Assembly (NCBI GenBank): GCA_000026125.1
Contig: CU207211.1
Location: forward strand, 496,001 to 560,000
DNA from: Herminiimonas arsenicoxydans
GTDB lineage: Bacteria; Pseudomonadota; Gammaproteobacteria; Burkholderiales; Burkholderiaceae_D
Direction: 5' to 3'
Length of the DNA stretch: 64,000 nucleotides
Part shown: positions 7,865 to 16,639 of the stretch, piece after piece
Layout: each line of letters starts with the position of its first letter
Position numbering within the stretch: the first letter of the stretch is position 1
Made by a program: the position numbers and the translations under genes
Notes under the pieces: model-generated
What the model was told of the DNA's origin: nothing
What the model saw: only the letters and a program-made list of their open reading frames with translations
The model's database searches: none

Positions 7865-9148
7865 TTGCTCACCGCATTTATTATTTTTTTACTGACACTT
7901 ACGCTAGTTATCTGGCAACCGCGTGGACTCGGCATCGGCTGGAGCGCGACCCTGGGTGCAGTGCTGGCACTCCTGTTCGGCGTTATCAGCTTTGCCGATA
8001 TTCCGGTGGTCTGGCAGATAGTATGGAATGCAACCGGCGCTTTCATAGCGATCATCATCATTAGTCTGGTGCTGGATCAGGCAGGCTTTTTTGAATGGGC
8101 GGCACTACACGTTGCGCGGTGGGGCGGCGGCAAGGGGCGAAAATTGTTTGTCTTGCTGGTGTTGCTCGGTGCCGTGGTATCTGCATTGTTCGCCAACGAT
8201 GGCGCGGCCCTGATCCTCACGCCAATTGTCATCGCGATGTTGCTGGGATTAAAGTTCTCGCCACAGGCGACATTAGCCTTTGTAATGGCGGCCGGATTTA
8301 TTGCTGATACGGCCAGCCTGCCGCTGATCGTTTCCAACCTGGTCAATATCGTATCGGCGGATTATTTCAATATTGGTTTTGCACGCTATGCATCGGTGAT
8401 GATGCCGGTGAATCTCGTCTCTGTGGCCATGACCTTGCTGGTCCTGATCTGGTATTTCAAACACGATATCCCAAAAGACTACGATGTCCAGCAATTGAAA
8501 AATCCTGCAGATGCGATCCGTGATCGCACGACTTTTATTGCCGGCTGGTGGGTACTCGGTTTATTACTCGTCGGATTTTTCTGGCTGGAAGAAAAAGGAG
8601 TGCCTGTCAGTGCAGTAGCGGCGGTTGGCGCAATTGTTTTATTGGCGATTGCCGCGAAAGGTCATGTGATCTCGACGCGCGAAGTCATCAAGCATGCACC
8701 GTGGCAGGTCGTGTTCTTTTCGCTGGGAATGTATCTGGTCGTCTATGGTTTACGCAATGCGGGCCTGACTGGATACCTAACCGGTTTATTGAATGAATTT
8801 TCCGCGCACGGCATTTGGGGCGCAGCGATCGGTACCGGGCTGATGACTGCGCTACTGTCTTCGATCATGAACAATATGCCGACTGTACTCATAGGCGCGC
8901 TGTCAATTGATGCAACGACAGCACAAGGGGCAGTGCGGGAAGCGATGATCTACGCCAATGTGATAGGCAGTGATCTTGGTCCAAAGATCACACCGATAGG
9001 CAGTCTGGCGACCTTACTGTGGCTGCATGTGCTGGCAGGCAAAGGCATACGTATCTCGTGGGCTTATTACTTCCGCGTTGGAGCCTTACTGACGCTGCCG
9101 GTGTTGTTGGTCACGCTTGCCGCGCTGGCGATTCGACTCAGCGTTTAA
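7865..9148 (+). CDS. arsB: ArsB arsenite efflux permease
   Basis: 427-residue inner-membrane arsenite/antimonite exporter of the ArsB family (ion transporter superfamily), about 12 hydrophobic segments. Family motifs include [18 protein letters not shown] at the N-terminus, [35 protein letters not shown] and [17 protein letters not shown]. The start is TTG at 7865, because the family N-terminus begins exactly there and an AAAGAAAG tract precedes it; no ATG fits. It works with the two arsenate reductases in the operon; no arsA ATPase is present, so transport would be driven by membrane potential. Confidence 0.95.
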   Translation: MLTAFIIFLLTLTLVIWQPRGLGIGWSATLGAVLALLFGVISFADIPVVWQIVWNATGAFIAIIIISLVLDQAGFFEWAALHVARWGGGKGRKLFVLLVLLGAVVSALFANDGAALILTPIVIAMLLGLKFSPQATLAFVMAAGFIADTASLPLIVSNLVNIVSADYFNIGFARYASVMMPVNLVSVAMTLLVLIWYFKHDIPKDYDVQQLKNPADAIRDRTTFIAGWWVLGLLLVGFFWLEEKGVPVSAVAAVGAIVLLAIAAKGHVISTREVIKHAPWQVVFFSLGMYLVVYGLRNAGLTGYLTGLLNEFSAHGIWGAAIGTGLMTALLSSIMNNMPTVLIGALSIDATTAQGAVREAMIYANVIGSDLGPKITPIGSLATLLWLHVLAGKGIRISWAYYFRVGALLTLPVLLVTLAALAIRLSV

Positions 9149-9181
9149 GCCCTCACTTAAAAGAACATACAAGGAAAGCAA

Positions 9182-9610
9182 ATGACAACGATTTATCACA
9201 ACCCTGCATGCGGCACGTCACGCAATACGCTCGCGTTGATACGCAATACCGGCGAAGAGCCGACCGTCATCGAATATCTGAAAACGCCTCCATCAAGAGT
9301 AATCCTGATTCAAATGATCAGCGATGCAGGTTTGTCAGTACGCGAGGCCATTCGACAAAAAGGTACGCCTTATGCGGAGCTGGGTCTGGACAATCCGCAA
9401 CTCAGCGACGATGCCTTGATCGAAGCAATGTTGGCGAATCCGATCCTGATCAATCGCCCGTTTGTCGTTGCCGACAAAGGCACACGCCTATGCCGTCCTT
9501 CTGAACTGGTGCTGGATGTTTTAAGCAAACCACAGCAACAAGAATTCACGAAAGAAGATGGCGAAGCTGTCATCAATGCGGAGGGACAACGTGTCACAAA
9601 ATTTTCCTGA
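9182..9610 (+). CDS. arsC: Arsenate reductase, glutaredoxin-dependent type
   Basis: 142-residue arsenate reductase of the E. coli R773 ArsC class (ArsC/Spx thioredoxin fold), reducing arsenate with glutathione and glutaredoxin. Catalytic Cys10 lies in [10 protein letters not shown], and the conserved Arg motif [18 protein letters not shown] is intact. It begins 33 bp after arsB behind an AAGGAAAGC ribosome site, and its end overlaps arsH by 20 bp. With the LMW-type enzyme at 7274 the operon carries two unrelated arsenate reductases drawing on different electron donors. Confidence 0.94.
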   Translation: MTTIYHNPACGTSRNTLALIRNTGEEPTVIEYLKTPPSRVILIQMISDAGLSVREAIRQKGTPYAELGLDNPQLSDDALIEAMLANPILINRPFVVADKGTRLCRPSELVLDVLSKPQQQEFTKEDGEAVINAEGQRVTKFS

Positions 9611-10313
9611 TCTGCCTAACATTGATCCAGCCTTATTCACAACACCAACGCGACATGATTTGACGGTCGCATCACCAGCTACGCATGCGCCGCGCTTCCT
9701 GCTTTTGTATGGCTCATTGCGCGAGAAATCGTACAGTCGATTGCTAACGATGGAAGCTGCGCGTTTATTAGAGGCAATGGGCGGAGAAGTGAAAATCTTT
9801 GATCCACATGGTTTGCCATTACCGGACGGCGCACCTGAAACGCATCCTAAGGTACAAGAACTTCGTGATTTGGCTCAATGGGCCGAAGGGATGGTTTGGA
9901 CGTCGCCGGAACGGCATGGGGCAATGACAGGCATCATGAAGGCCCAGATTGATTGGATACCGTTGGCGATGGGTGCAGTACGTCCAACACAGGGAAAAAC
10001 CTTAGCTGTTATGGAGGTATCTGGTGGTTCGCAGTCATTCAATGCAGTTAATCAGATGCGTATTTTGGGTCGCTGGATGCGCATGATCACAATTCCAAAT
10101 CAGTCATCTGTTGCTAAAGCGTTCCTTGAGTTCGACGAATCAGGTCGTATGAAGCCGTCTTCTTACTACGAACGTGTTGTAGATGTGATGGAAGAGCTGT
10201 TCAAATTCACCCTACTTACTCGAGACGTTTCTCCCTTTCTTGTGAATCGTTACAGTGAGCGCCGGGAATCTGCCGAAGAACTTGCTAAGCGCGTCAACAT
10301 CCGTTCAATCTAA
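9591..10313 (+). CDS. arsH: ArsH organoarsenical oxidase (NADPH:FMN oxidoreductase)
   Basis: 240-residue flavoprotein of the NADPH-dependent FMN reductase family; ArsH oxidises trivalent organoarsenicals and confers resistance to them. FMN-phosphate loop [13 protein letters not shown] and the conserved [20 protein letters not shown] segment are visible. I chose GTG at 9591 ([12 protein letters not shown]), which carries a GGAGGGAC ribosome site and matches the family N-terminus, giving a 20-bp overlap with arsC. A diverged fragment of another arsH occurs at 36551. Confidence 0.93.
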   Translation: MSQNFPDLPNIDPALFTTPTRHDLTVASPATHAPRFLLLYGSLREKSYSRLLTMEAARLLEAMGGEVKIFDPHGLPLPDGAPETHPKVQELRDLAQWAEGMVWTSPERHGAMTGIMKAQIDWIPLAMGAVRPTQGKTLAVMEVSGGSQSFNAVNQMRILGRWMRMITIPNQSSVAKAFLEFDESGRMKPSSYYERVVDVMEELFKFTLLTRDVSPFLVNRYSERRESAEELAKRVNIRSI

Positions 10314-10324
10314 CGACGGCTTTC

Positions 10325-11218
10325 ATGAGAGTTCAATCGCAAACACGTATGAGTGGCAAACATATGGTGTTGGCAGCCTTAGTCGCATCGATTTGGGGTG
10401 TTGCGTTTGTTCTCAGTAAAGTTGGACTCGAAAGCTTTACTCCGTCTCAACTAACATTTTTGAGATTTACCTGTGCGGCGCTCGGTGTGCTCTGGTTACC
10501 TCGGCCAGCGATATCTTGGACGCTGCTGATCCTAATTGGATTGACGCTGTTCACTGGTCAATTTCTGTTGCAGTTCACGGGTATAGCGATGGGTATGCCA
10601 GCAGGACTGACGGCTGTAGTCGCCCAGACTCAAGCGCCTTTTACGGTGTTGCTAGCGATATTCATACTCGGTGATCGACCTACGATTCAGCAAGTCGTTG
10701 GCATGCTGGCGGCGTTGGTTGGTTTGGTCGTGATCAGTTCAACGCTTGGTCATGGTGTACCAATTGCGGCATTCCTGGTCATGCTTGCATCCGCGTTGAG
10801 TTGGAGTGTTGGTAATGTACTTGTAAAGAAAATTGGCAAAGTCGACATGCTTCACCTAATGGTGTGGGCCAGTCTCGTCCCACCGCTGCCGGCGTTACTG
10901 CTGATGACGGTTTTCGACGGTGGTTATATGTCGATTTTGCAGTCACTCAGCAATGCCTCTTGGCAGAGCATTGGTTCGGTCGTTTATCTTGGTTTTATCG
11001 CGACGATTTTAGGATACGCAGTGTGGGGTAGTTTGCTCGTACGCTACTCAGCCGCAGCAGTTGCACCCTTTGCATTATTAGTGCCGTGTGTAGGAGCTAT
11101 AACTTCCTATTTGGTATTCGGAGAGGTTTTTGAACCACTTCGATTAGCAGGTATGGCTTTGATGATCGTAGGCCTTCTCATCACCATCGCCCCATTAAAT
11201 TGGTTTCACCGGCATTGA
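10325..11218 (+). CDS. DMT-family (EamA) permease in the ars operon
   Basis: 297-residue membrane protein with about ten hydrophobic segments in two EamA repeats, the drug/metabolite transporter layout. Motifs include SIWGVAFVLSKVGLESFTP in the first repeat and a second-repeat counterpart around SALSWSVGNVLVKKIGK. It follows arsH by 11 bp on the same strand, so it is almost certainly cotranscribed. EamA proteins export amino acids or other metabolites; a link to export of an arsenic conjugate or organoarsenical is only a guess from position. Substrate unknown. Confidence 0.85.
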   Translation: MRVQSQTRMSGKHMVLAALVASIWGVAFVLSKVGLESFTPSQLTFLRFTCAALGVLWLPRPAISWTLLILIGLTLFTGQFLLQFTGIAMGMPAGLTAVVAQTQAPFTVLLAIFILGDRPTIQQVVGMLAALVGLVVISSTLGHGVPIAAFLVMLASALSWSVGNVLVKKIGKVDMLHLMVWASLVPPLPALLLMTVFDGGYMSILQSLSNASWQSIGSVVYLGFIATILGYAVWGSLLVRYSAAAVAPFALLVPCVGAITSYLVFGEVFEPLRLAGMALMIVGLLITIAPLNWFHRH

Positions 11219-11379
11219 TTTTGGATGTCGGGAATGTAAAGGCATCGTATACATGCCAAATCCCACGGAGCACACGCACTAATGTTGCCACTTAGCCGCA
11301 TTTTAAAGTTGCCGCCGGTTCGCATTCCAAAGGTGCGTCTACAACCATCCCATAACGATCCTTCAATTCAATTAAATAC

Positions 11380-12354
11380 TTAAAAGCTAAGTTCGTGATT
11401 ACCCCATTTGGCAATCACACGTACATAAACAAGTTCACTAATCAGCTCCACGAGAGTTTGCGCGACGATAATCGCGGGCAAGACCGGAATTGCACCAGGT
11501 ACTGCCAGTGCCAGAGGCAGTACCACCAGAGAGTTGCGAGTAGCCGAACTAAAGGCAATTGCGCGAGAGGACGAGCCATCCAGTTTTACTCGACGCGCAA
11601 CCCACCATCCGATGACCGGTGCAAGAACTGCGTAGGCGACATAAATCGGCAACACCTCCCACACTGCTTCAATCGCCGGGCCGAGCTGAGGCATTACCGC
11701 CACGATCACGATGAATAAAACCAACGCCGTCGCGGGTACAGGCGTCAGGCCGAGAAAGTCCGCAAATGATTTTCCGCTTGTGCTTTTTCGTGCAAAAAAT
11801 TGCATGGCTCCAGCTAGTGCGAGTGGAACTGCAATCAACCAAACAAATGCATGAAGGAAGGGACCTGCTTGGACGTAGCTTGCTACGTCGCTCCCAAGCA
11901 TCAAACTCAGATATACAGGTAGCATCAACATCTGGACGATGAGCAGCACTGGTGTGGAAGCAAGTAGTAAGCGTGCGTCCGCGCGTCCCAAGTGTGCAAA
12001 CGTCACTACATAGTCAATGCATGGAGCGAGAAGAACCAGCATCACTCCAAAGCGAAGCATCTGGTCGTCGAGGAAAAGGCCAACGAGAACGAAGACTAAT
12101 ATAGGAATGATGATGAAATTGGCGATAAGTAGAGCAGCTAAAAAACGCACCTGCTTGAGAGCTTGGCCGAGTTCTGCCAACGGCACCTGTAAAAAGGTGA
12201 CGAAGAGCATAAATGCTAATGCCGGGTTAATTGCGCTCTCCGCAGTGGTAGTTCCGGGAACGGACATTGCTATAACTGCCGCGACGATAACCGCCCCGAA
12301 ATAGATAAAAATTTGCTTCTGTTCTAATACTTCTCGCAGTTTTTCAATGTTCAT
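11380..12354 (-). CDS. BASS-family permease, ACR3-like arsenic resistance protein
   Basis: 324-residue inner-membrane protein with about ten hydrophobic segments, of the bile acid:sodium symporter superfamily that includes ACR3 arsenite exporters. ACR3-like features are LLAPCIDYVVTFAHLGRADARL in TM4, with the conserved Cys of that family, and SSATRNSLVVLPLALAVP late in the protein. It is convergent with the ars operon and monocistronic. It may be a second arsenite efflux route independent of ArsB. It is clearly diverged from classical ACR3, so substrate specificity is uncertain. The ATG at 12354 is the natural start (MNIEKLREVLEQKQIF). Confidence 0.75.
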   Translation of the reverse strand: MNIEKLREVLEQKQIFIYFGAVIVAAVIAMSVPGTTTAESAINPALAFMLFVTFLQVPLAELGQALKQVRFLAALLIANFIIIPILVFVLVGLFLDDQMLRFGVMLVLLAPCIDYVVTFAHLGRADARLLLASTPVLLIVQMLMLPVYLSLMLGSDVASYVQAGPFLHAFVWLIAVPLALAGAMQFFARKSTSGKSFADFLGLTPVPATALVLFIVIVAVMPQLGPAIEAVWEVLPIYVAYAVLAPVIGWWVARRVKLDGSSSRAIAFSSATRNSLVVLPLALAVPGAIPVLPAIIVAQTLVELISELVYVRVIAKWGNHELSF

Positions 12355-12396
12355 TAGTCCGGCCTAAATTGATTACAGCTCAATTTTCGACTGGAT

Positions 12397-12645
12397 GTGC
12401 TATCAATGCAATGTCTGTTATGGGTAGATATCAAAAGCATTTCACGAGTTATCAGAACATTTACGACAACGAAGTTCGCATGCAGTGATAGAAAAATGGC
12501 TAGCGAATATGCTATGCAAATTTTGAATGGACAAAGGATTCAATCTTCCCAAAAATTCTTCGAGCCACTGATTGGATCGGATCTTGATATCGGACCGCCA
12601 ACATCAGAGAGCATTGATCGTTATCGACAAAGCATTCAAAATTAG
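12397..12645 (+). CDS. Doubtful small ORF, unknown
   Basis: 82-codon open frame with no recognisable domain, no clear ribosome site and no signal peptide. It lies between the reverse-strand permease and the repeat-rich gap, where mobile-element debris begins. The C-terminal half is polar and might be a gene remnant. I would not call a function. Confidence 0.2.
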   Translation: MLSMQCLLWVDIKSISRVIRTFTTTKFACSDRKMASEYAMQILNGQRIQSSQKFFEPLIGSDLDIGPPTSESIDRYRQSIQN

Positions 12646-12677
12646 GATTGAAAGAGAATCGTGATTCATAGTTTGGC

Positions 12678-12770
12678 GATGGCAACTTTGAAATGCGAAT
12701 CGGCGGCAGGTTTCAAATGCGGCTAGGTGGCAAGTTTCAGATGCGAATGGATGGCAAGGTTAATGCGAAT
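12678..12770 (+). repeat. Four tandem degenerate 24-bp repeats, IS21-end-like
   Basis: Units start at 12678, 12702, 12726 and 12750, the first three exactly 24 bp long. Each carries a GRYGGCARSTTT core followed by an AATGCGRMT core; the last unit is slightly shortened. Tandem repeats of this kind resemble the multiple terminal repeats at the ends of IS21-family elements (from memory). No istA or istB remains nearby, so this would be an orphan end. Confidence 0.65.
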
Positions 12771-12952
12771 ACTCACTTGTATGAAAATTTATTGGCATGC
12801 ACAAAAAACTATCCAAAATGGATAGCTATCTACGAATTATTGTTCAAATCAAAATGATTGAAGTATTCAGGGCAGAATAAAATCAGTATTCAATTTTATA
12901 CGGTACATGCAATTAGCTACTTGCAGTCGTCCCTTCATTCTTAATGGTAAAC

Positions 12953-12972
12953 GCCAGGCTATTCTGCCTGGC
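12953..12972. terminator. Small GC-rich hairpin
   Basis: Perfect 7-bp stem GCCAGGC (12953-12959) and GCCTGGC (12966-12972) with loop TATTCT. No T run follows, so it could be a weak terminator or merely a leftover of a lost gene; none ends close by. Confidence 0.35.
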
Positions 12973-13019
12973 TATGTTCTTGGTCATCTTTCTTTAGACA
13001 TCGTCACTCAAGCTCGCTA

Positions 13020-13162
13020 TTGAAGCTATGCTTCATTAAATGAAGTGAGGGAGAGAGCTAGCTCTCTCCCTTATATAAAGAATATAAAACCCCCGCATTT
13101 GCTCCGCATTAGATAGGCCGAGTGATCAACTGCTCTCCAGCGTTGAACACATGATGGGGGTA
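13020..13162 (+). repeat. 143-bp direct repeat, copy A
   Basis: Matches 52111-52253 in the same orientation over 143 bp with only five mismatches by my hand alignment. It includes a perfect 22-bp palindrome, GGGAGAGAGCT/AGCTCTCTCCC (13049-13070), an AT-rich stretch and a CCCCCGCATTTGCTCCGCA block. Flanking sequences of the two copies are unrelated. It has no ORF and no obvious terminal inverted repeats. See the finding on its possible role as an island recombination site. Confidence 0.9.
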
Positions 13163-13519
13163 TGCGATATTTTTTTACTGCGAAGAGCTTATGTGAGATA
13201 GCGAAGCAGATTCAATAGCGGCTTTTTGAATAGCGCTCGCGTGAGATTGCATTAAGCAATGAAGACGATTCATTGCCCTGAGCAAGCGGTTTTCCATGAT
13301 GGGTGATGCTATTTGAGTTTTGATAATTTGACGATTGCATCAGCAATTTAAAATGTCTGCCCGATATGTTGTTTTGAAAAGCTACCTCGGTTGATCAATG
13401 TAGCGTTTTATCCACAAAGATATTTGAACTTCATTTTTTTTCTGATTTCAGAAGAAATTGCTTTTATGTGTGGATCACAAAAACAAAATGTAATCTCCAT
13501 CAACTTTCTGGAGAACCAG

Positions 13520-13672
13520 ATGAACCAAAAGAGCGCCAATCACAAGTCGAATCAGTCGAATCCTAACAACCCGACATTCCAGCATGTGAACAATAACCGG
13601 TCGAACCAAGGCAATCCCAACAATCCTGCGCATCATAGCAGTCGCGCTACGCCGATCGTGCCAAAAAAATAA
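13520..13672 (+). CDS. Asn/Pro-rich 50-residue peptide, unknown
   Basis: 50 residues, polar and probably disordered, with two near-identical motifs: SNQSNPNNP (10-18) and SNQGNPNNP (28-36), 18 residues apart. There is no signal peptide or membrane span, and the C-terminus is basic (VPKK). The ATG at 13520 is preceded by TCTGGAGAA, a good ribosome site; an upstream in-frame start at 13391 has none. It lies 47 bp before the 652-residue gene and is separated from it only by a hairpin, so the two probably form one transcription unit. Function unknown; it could be an antitoxin, a leader-like peptide or a partner of the larger protein. Confidence 0.65.
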   Translation: MNQKSANHKSNQSNPNNPTFQHVNNNRSNQGNPNNPAHHSSRATPIVPKK

Positions 13673-13681
13673 TCCAAGAGT

Positions 13682-13707
13682 GTGAAGCGACCTTTGGGGC
13701 GCTTCAC
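13682..13707 (+). terminator. Hairpin between the small and large unknown genes
   Basis: Perfect 8-bp stem GTGAAGCG (13682-13689) and CGCTTCAC (13700-13707). There is no T run after it, and the ribosome site GAGGAG of the next gene follows at once. It looks more like an attenuator or translation-control hairpin than a full terminator. Confidence 0.5.
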
Positions 13708-13719
13708 CGAGGAGAAACG

Positions 13720-15678
13720 ATGAGCAACACAATTAAATCAAGTAGTTTAAATCGCCAAAAGAAGCTCGGTAGACCAAAGAGAAGCGAAGGTGTTCTGGCT
13801 ACGCTTGAGCGATTGACGGGTCAAATTCCATGTCCGGACTATTTGAGAGACGCTGCGAATAAGTACCTTCGATCGGACCTCTTCCATATACCGAGGGACG
13901 CGGGCAAGAAAAGTGTCAACGAAACGAAACTTGCCCAAGAAGGAGCACAACAGTTGCTCATGAATGCCCTCTACTTAGATCAGCTACTAAACGGCGACAC
14001 TGCTGTCGTCCTAAAAATCATGAAAGGCGATATTGGAGAAGATGAGCTTGGAAAATTACTCGCTGTAGCAGAAAGCGAAGTCGCACGCCGTGCAGAAATC
14101 TACACCTACTGGCAACAACGTATGTCGGCTGTACAGTCTGTGTTGAAACCCGGACTCATTGATTATAAGAAGCAAAGTCTAGAGTCGGTGATCGGCCAAT
14201 GTCAGCAAGCAATACCTATCAAGAAAGTCGATACCTTTGCATTGCGCGCGGTGCGTCAACTTGAGCGGATTGAGCAACGTGGTCGACTATCTGGACCTAG
14301 TGCCGATGAGTTAGTCGAGCAGGCTGATGCTTATCTCGCTTTGAATGACTTGGTCAGGGCTCAAGCTAAAGCTAAAGCCGCTGTCGAGATAGAAAAACAC
14401 CACCCAAGGGCATGGTTCATAAGGGTAATAGTGGCATTGAAACAGCGCAATTCAGCGCACGGAAAAATGCGTCACTATCAGATTGAGGCTACAGAAATAG
14501 CTGAGGTCATATCGGCGCATGAAAGTATGGCTCACCACTTGGCAGACGAATTTGCCATTGAAGCTTCGGAACGCCAAGAGGCATTGGATCAATTGGTTCC
14601 TGATGCGCTTCTGCATTGGCCTACGCGCGGACGAGGTCAATTCGACCATCCTGAATGGCGAGCGGTAGTGCGCGATCTTCTTTTGGCGCAGGTTTTTAGG
14701 AAAGTGGTACTCGGTGGTGAACTCTATTATTCACAAATGGCATTCAGTTTGAACGGCTTTGAACCAGAATGGCATTTGAAATATGATTCGGTAGAACTCT
14801 TTAGATCTTATGACTTTGTAACAGATGAAGATTTGCCGTTGAGCGCCGTTGAATGCAAGGCTCTGAGATTATTGTTTGAAGAGCACGCTCGGTATCGGTC
14901 AACTTTTTTTGGGTTTGAAAATACTGACATGTTGGCTAGAGACTTCCAGTTGCTCCACCTTCGTTGGATATTACGGGACGCTGGTTACACGCAACATTGG
15001 GAGAACTGGTCACAGGATGTGGCATCTTATCCATCCACCAGTTTTGAATTATCTATTCTTAGGAATGCTGTGCTTGGCCCCTTATGGGTTAGCCATCAAG
15101 CGCGTAATGGTGGCACATCGTCTATATTCCAAATATTGTCGCGATGGCAGGATTGCGCAAGCAAGCGGCGAAGAGAGCAGATAAATGAGCGTGTATTAGC
15201 CTCACTCTTAATCGTATGCCACCACCAGTTAGCGCGATCTGACTTTGCTGGCTGCTGGCAGACATGCTCTGAAGCCGAGCGACTTGTAGATGGAAAGAAT
15301 AACTTCGGTTTTGGCTTTGCTCATCCGATGGAGCCAATGATAATGATACCTGCGAAGAATGCTCGATACTGGCATTACGTGAAAGCTCTAACTGTCGTGA
15401 AGGCGAAATATTCTGGCATTGTCTTAGATGACGAGATGACAGACATGTTTAATAACGCTGAGTATTGGCGACAAGAATTCAGCGATCAGAAAACCTGCTT
15501 TTGGAACTGCTCAGAAGAATTTGAAGATGGTGGTGGTGAAGAATATCTTGTGGCACCCTATGACATAGACCTGACTGACATCTCAAACTGGGAAGTACCA
15601 ACACGTGGACGGGATATCCCGTTTGATAACTTTAGCGTCTCAATGCCAGAGAGCGTTGGCAAGTTATCTTCCTCATAA
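13720..15678 (+). CDS. 652-residue TPR-like protein, unknown
   Basis: Large cytoplasmic protein I do not recognise. The N-terminus is basic (RQKKLGRPKRSEG), followed by helical sequence. A region around 197-245 (ADELVEQADAYLALND, then KAKAAVEIEKHHPRAWF) has the size and residue pattern of TPR helices. The C-terminal half is rich in Trp and aromatic residues and ends in an acidic stretch (EEFEDGGGEEY). There is no signal peptide, membrane span or visible catalytic motif. A GAGGAG ribosome site precedes the ATG. It is paired with the 50-residue peptide and ends in a terminator now split by an IS. Lower GC than the core genes suggests transfer. Confidence 0.85.
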   Translation: MSNTIKSSSLNRQKKLGRPKRSEGVLATLERLTGQIPCPDYLRDAANKYLRSDLFHIPRDAGKKSVNETKLAQEGAQQLLMNALYLDQLLNGDTAVVLKIMKGDIGEDELGKLLAVAESEVARRAEIYTYWQQRMSAVQSVLKPGLIDYKKQSLESVIGQCQQAIPIKKVDTFALRAVRQLERIEQRGRLSGPSADELVEQADAYLALNDLVRAQAKAKAAVEIEKHHPRAWFIRVIVALKQRNSAHGKMRHYQIEATEIAEVISAHESMAHHLADEFAIEASERQEALDQLVPDALLHWPTRGRGQFDHPEWRAVVRDLLLAQVFRKVVLGGELYYSQMAFSLNGFEPEWHLKYDSVELFRSYDFVTDEDLPLSAVECKALRLLFEEHARYRSTFFGFENTDMLARDFQLLHLRWILRDAGYTQHWENWSQDVASYPSTSFELSILRNAVLGPLWVSHQARNGGTSSIFQILSRWQDCASKRRREQINERVLASLLIVCHHQLARSDFAGCWQTCSEAERLVDGKNNFGFGFAHPMEPMIMIPAKNARYWHYVKALTVVKAKYSGIVLDDEMTDMFNNAEYWRQEFSDQKTCFWNCSEEFEDGGGEEYLVAPYDIDLTDISNWEVPTRGRDIPFDNFSVSMPESVGKLSSS

Positions 15679-15803
15679 TTGAAGAAATAAAAGAATATAC
15701 CAAGTAAAAATACAGGCTACCCTGTATCCATATGGATAGGCGGGGCAGCAAAAAAAAAGACCGCATACTGAACTGACCCCAAATAGTTGGACGGTTTAGT
15801 TTG

Positions 15804-16613
15804 CTAAGCGGCCAAGGGCTGGGTTCTGTATTGCACAGGACTCAGTCCTTTTAGTTTCATCTTGATGCGATCGTGATTGTAATAGCGAATGTACTCCTTG
15901 AGCCCCGCTGTTAGCTCGTCAATACTGCGAAACTTGTTGAGGTAAAAAAATTCTGATTTGAGCACAGCAAAGAAGCTCTCCATGGCGGCGTTATCGAGGC
16001 AGTTCCCTTTACGGGACATACTTTGCACCATCCCTTTTTGCTGTAGCACCCTGGCGTAAGCGGGCATCCTGTATTGCCAGCCTTGGTCTGAATGCAGCAT
16101 CGGCCTCTCATCCGGTTTGAGCTTGGAGAGCGCTTTTTTCAGCATGACTCCCACCAGTTCATAGACCGGACGCCTCGCCGTTTCAAAGGCGATGATTTCG
16201 CCGTTGTATAAATCCATCACCGGCGAGAGATACAGCTTTTCTCCCGCCACATTGAACTCCGTGACGTCGGTTACCCATTTTTCATTGGCTTTCTCTGCTG
16301 TGAACTGACGCTGCAAAGCATTGGGCGCGCTTTTTCCGACGTCGCCTTTGTAGGAACGATACTTCTTCGCACGCACCAACGATTTGAGCCCCAACTGCCG
16401 CATGAGGCGCTGCACCTTCTTGTGATTGACACCCTGGCCCAGCCGGCCCAGTGCAGCCGTGACGCGACGATAGCCATAGCGCCCATGGTGACGGGCGAAG
16501 ATGGACTGGATTTGTTGTTTCAACGGCTGATACTTATCCGGCGCCTGCGCAACCTTCTGCTGATAGTAGAAAGTGCTGCGCGGTAGCTCAGCAAACGTGA
16601 GCAGATCGGCCAA
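15804..16613 (-). CDS. IS150-group transposase OrfB (DDE integrase)
   Basis: 269 residues with the rve/DDE catalytic core. Visible motifs are HHGRYGYRRVTAAL (IS3 helix), WVTDVTEFNV with the first Asp, HSDQGWQY with the second Asp, and NCLDNAAMESFFAVLKSE with the Glu. The C-terminal YNHDRIKMKLKGLSPVQYR is typical of the IS150 group. It normally acts as an OrfAB fusion made by -1 frameshifting; the reading frame is open upstream of the annotated ATG, so that fusion is possible. Confidence 0.93.
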   Translation of the reverse strand: MADLLTFAELPRSTFYYQQKVAQAPDKYQPLKQQIQSIFARHHGRYGYRRVTAALGRLGQGVNHKKVQRLMRQLGLKSLVRAKKYRSYKGDVGKSAPNALQRQFTAEKANEKWVTDVTEFNVAGEKLYLSPVMDLYNGEIIAFETARRPVYELVGVMLKKALSKLKPDERPMLHSDQGWQYRMPAYARVLQQKGMVQSMSRKGNCLDNAAMESFFAVLKSEFFYLNKFRSIDELTAGLKEYIRYYNHDRIKMKLKGLSPVQYRTQPLAA

Positions 16614-16639
16614 CGGGAAGTGTTGCCTTAGTTCATGGA

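Larger units (their letters stand above)
12646..13519. other. Repeat-rich gene-free junction
   Basis: About 870 bp with no credible gene. It holds four 24-bp tandem repeats (12678-12770), a small inverted repeat CTATCC/GGATAG (12809-12825), a hairpin at 12953-12972, the 143-bp repeat copy A (13020-13162), then about 350 bp of AT-rich DNA that must contain the promoter of the small gene at 13520. Confidence 0.7.

Noticed and set aside
12678..12770. CRISPR array
   Set aside because: The 24-bp units are adjacent without unique spacers, so this is a tandem repeat; no cas genes are present.
13391..13519. Longer N-terminus for the Asn/Pro-rich peptide
   Set aside because: The upstream ATG has no ribosome site and adds unrelated hydrophobic sequence; the ATG at 13520 has GGAG.
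13520..15678. Retron or other named defence system
   Set aside because: No reverse transcriptase, nuclease or NTPase motif is visible in either protein.
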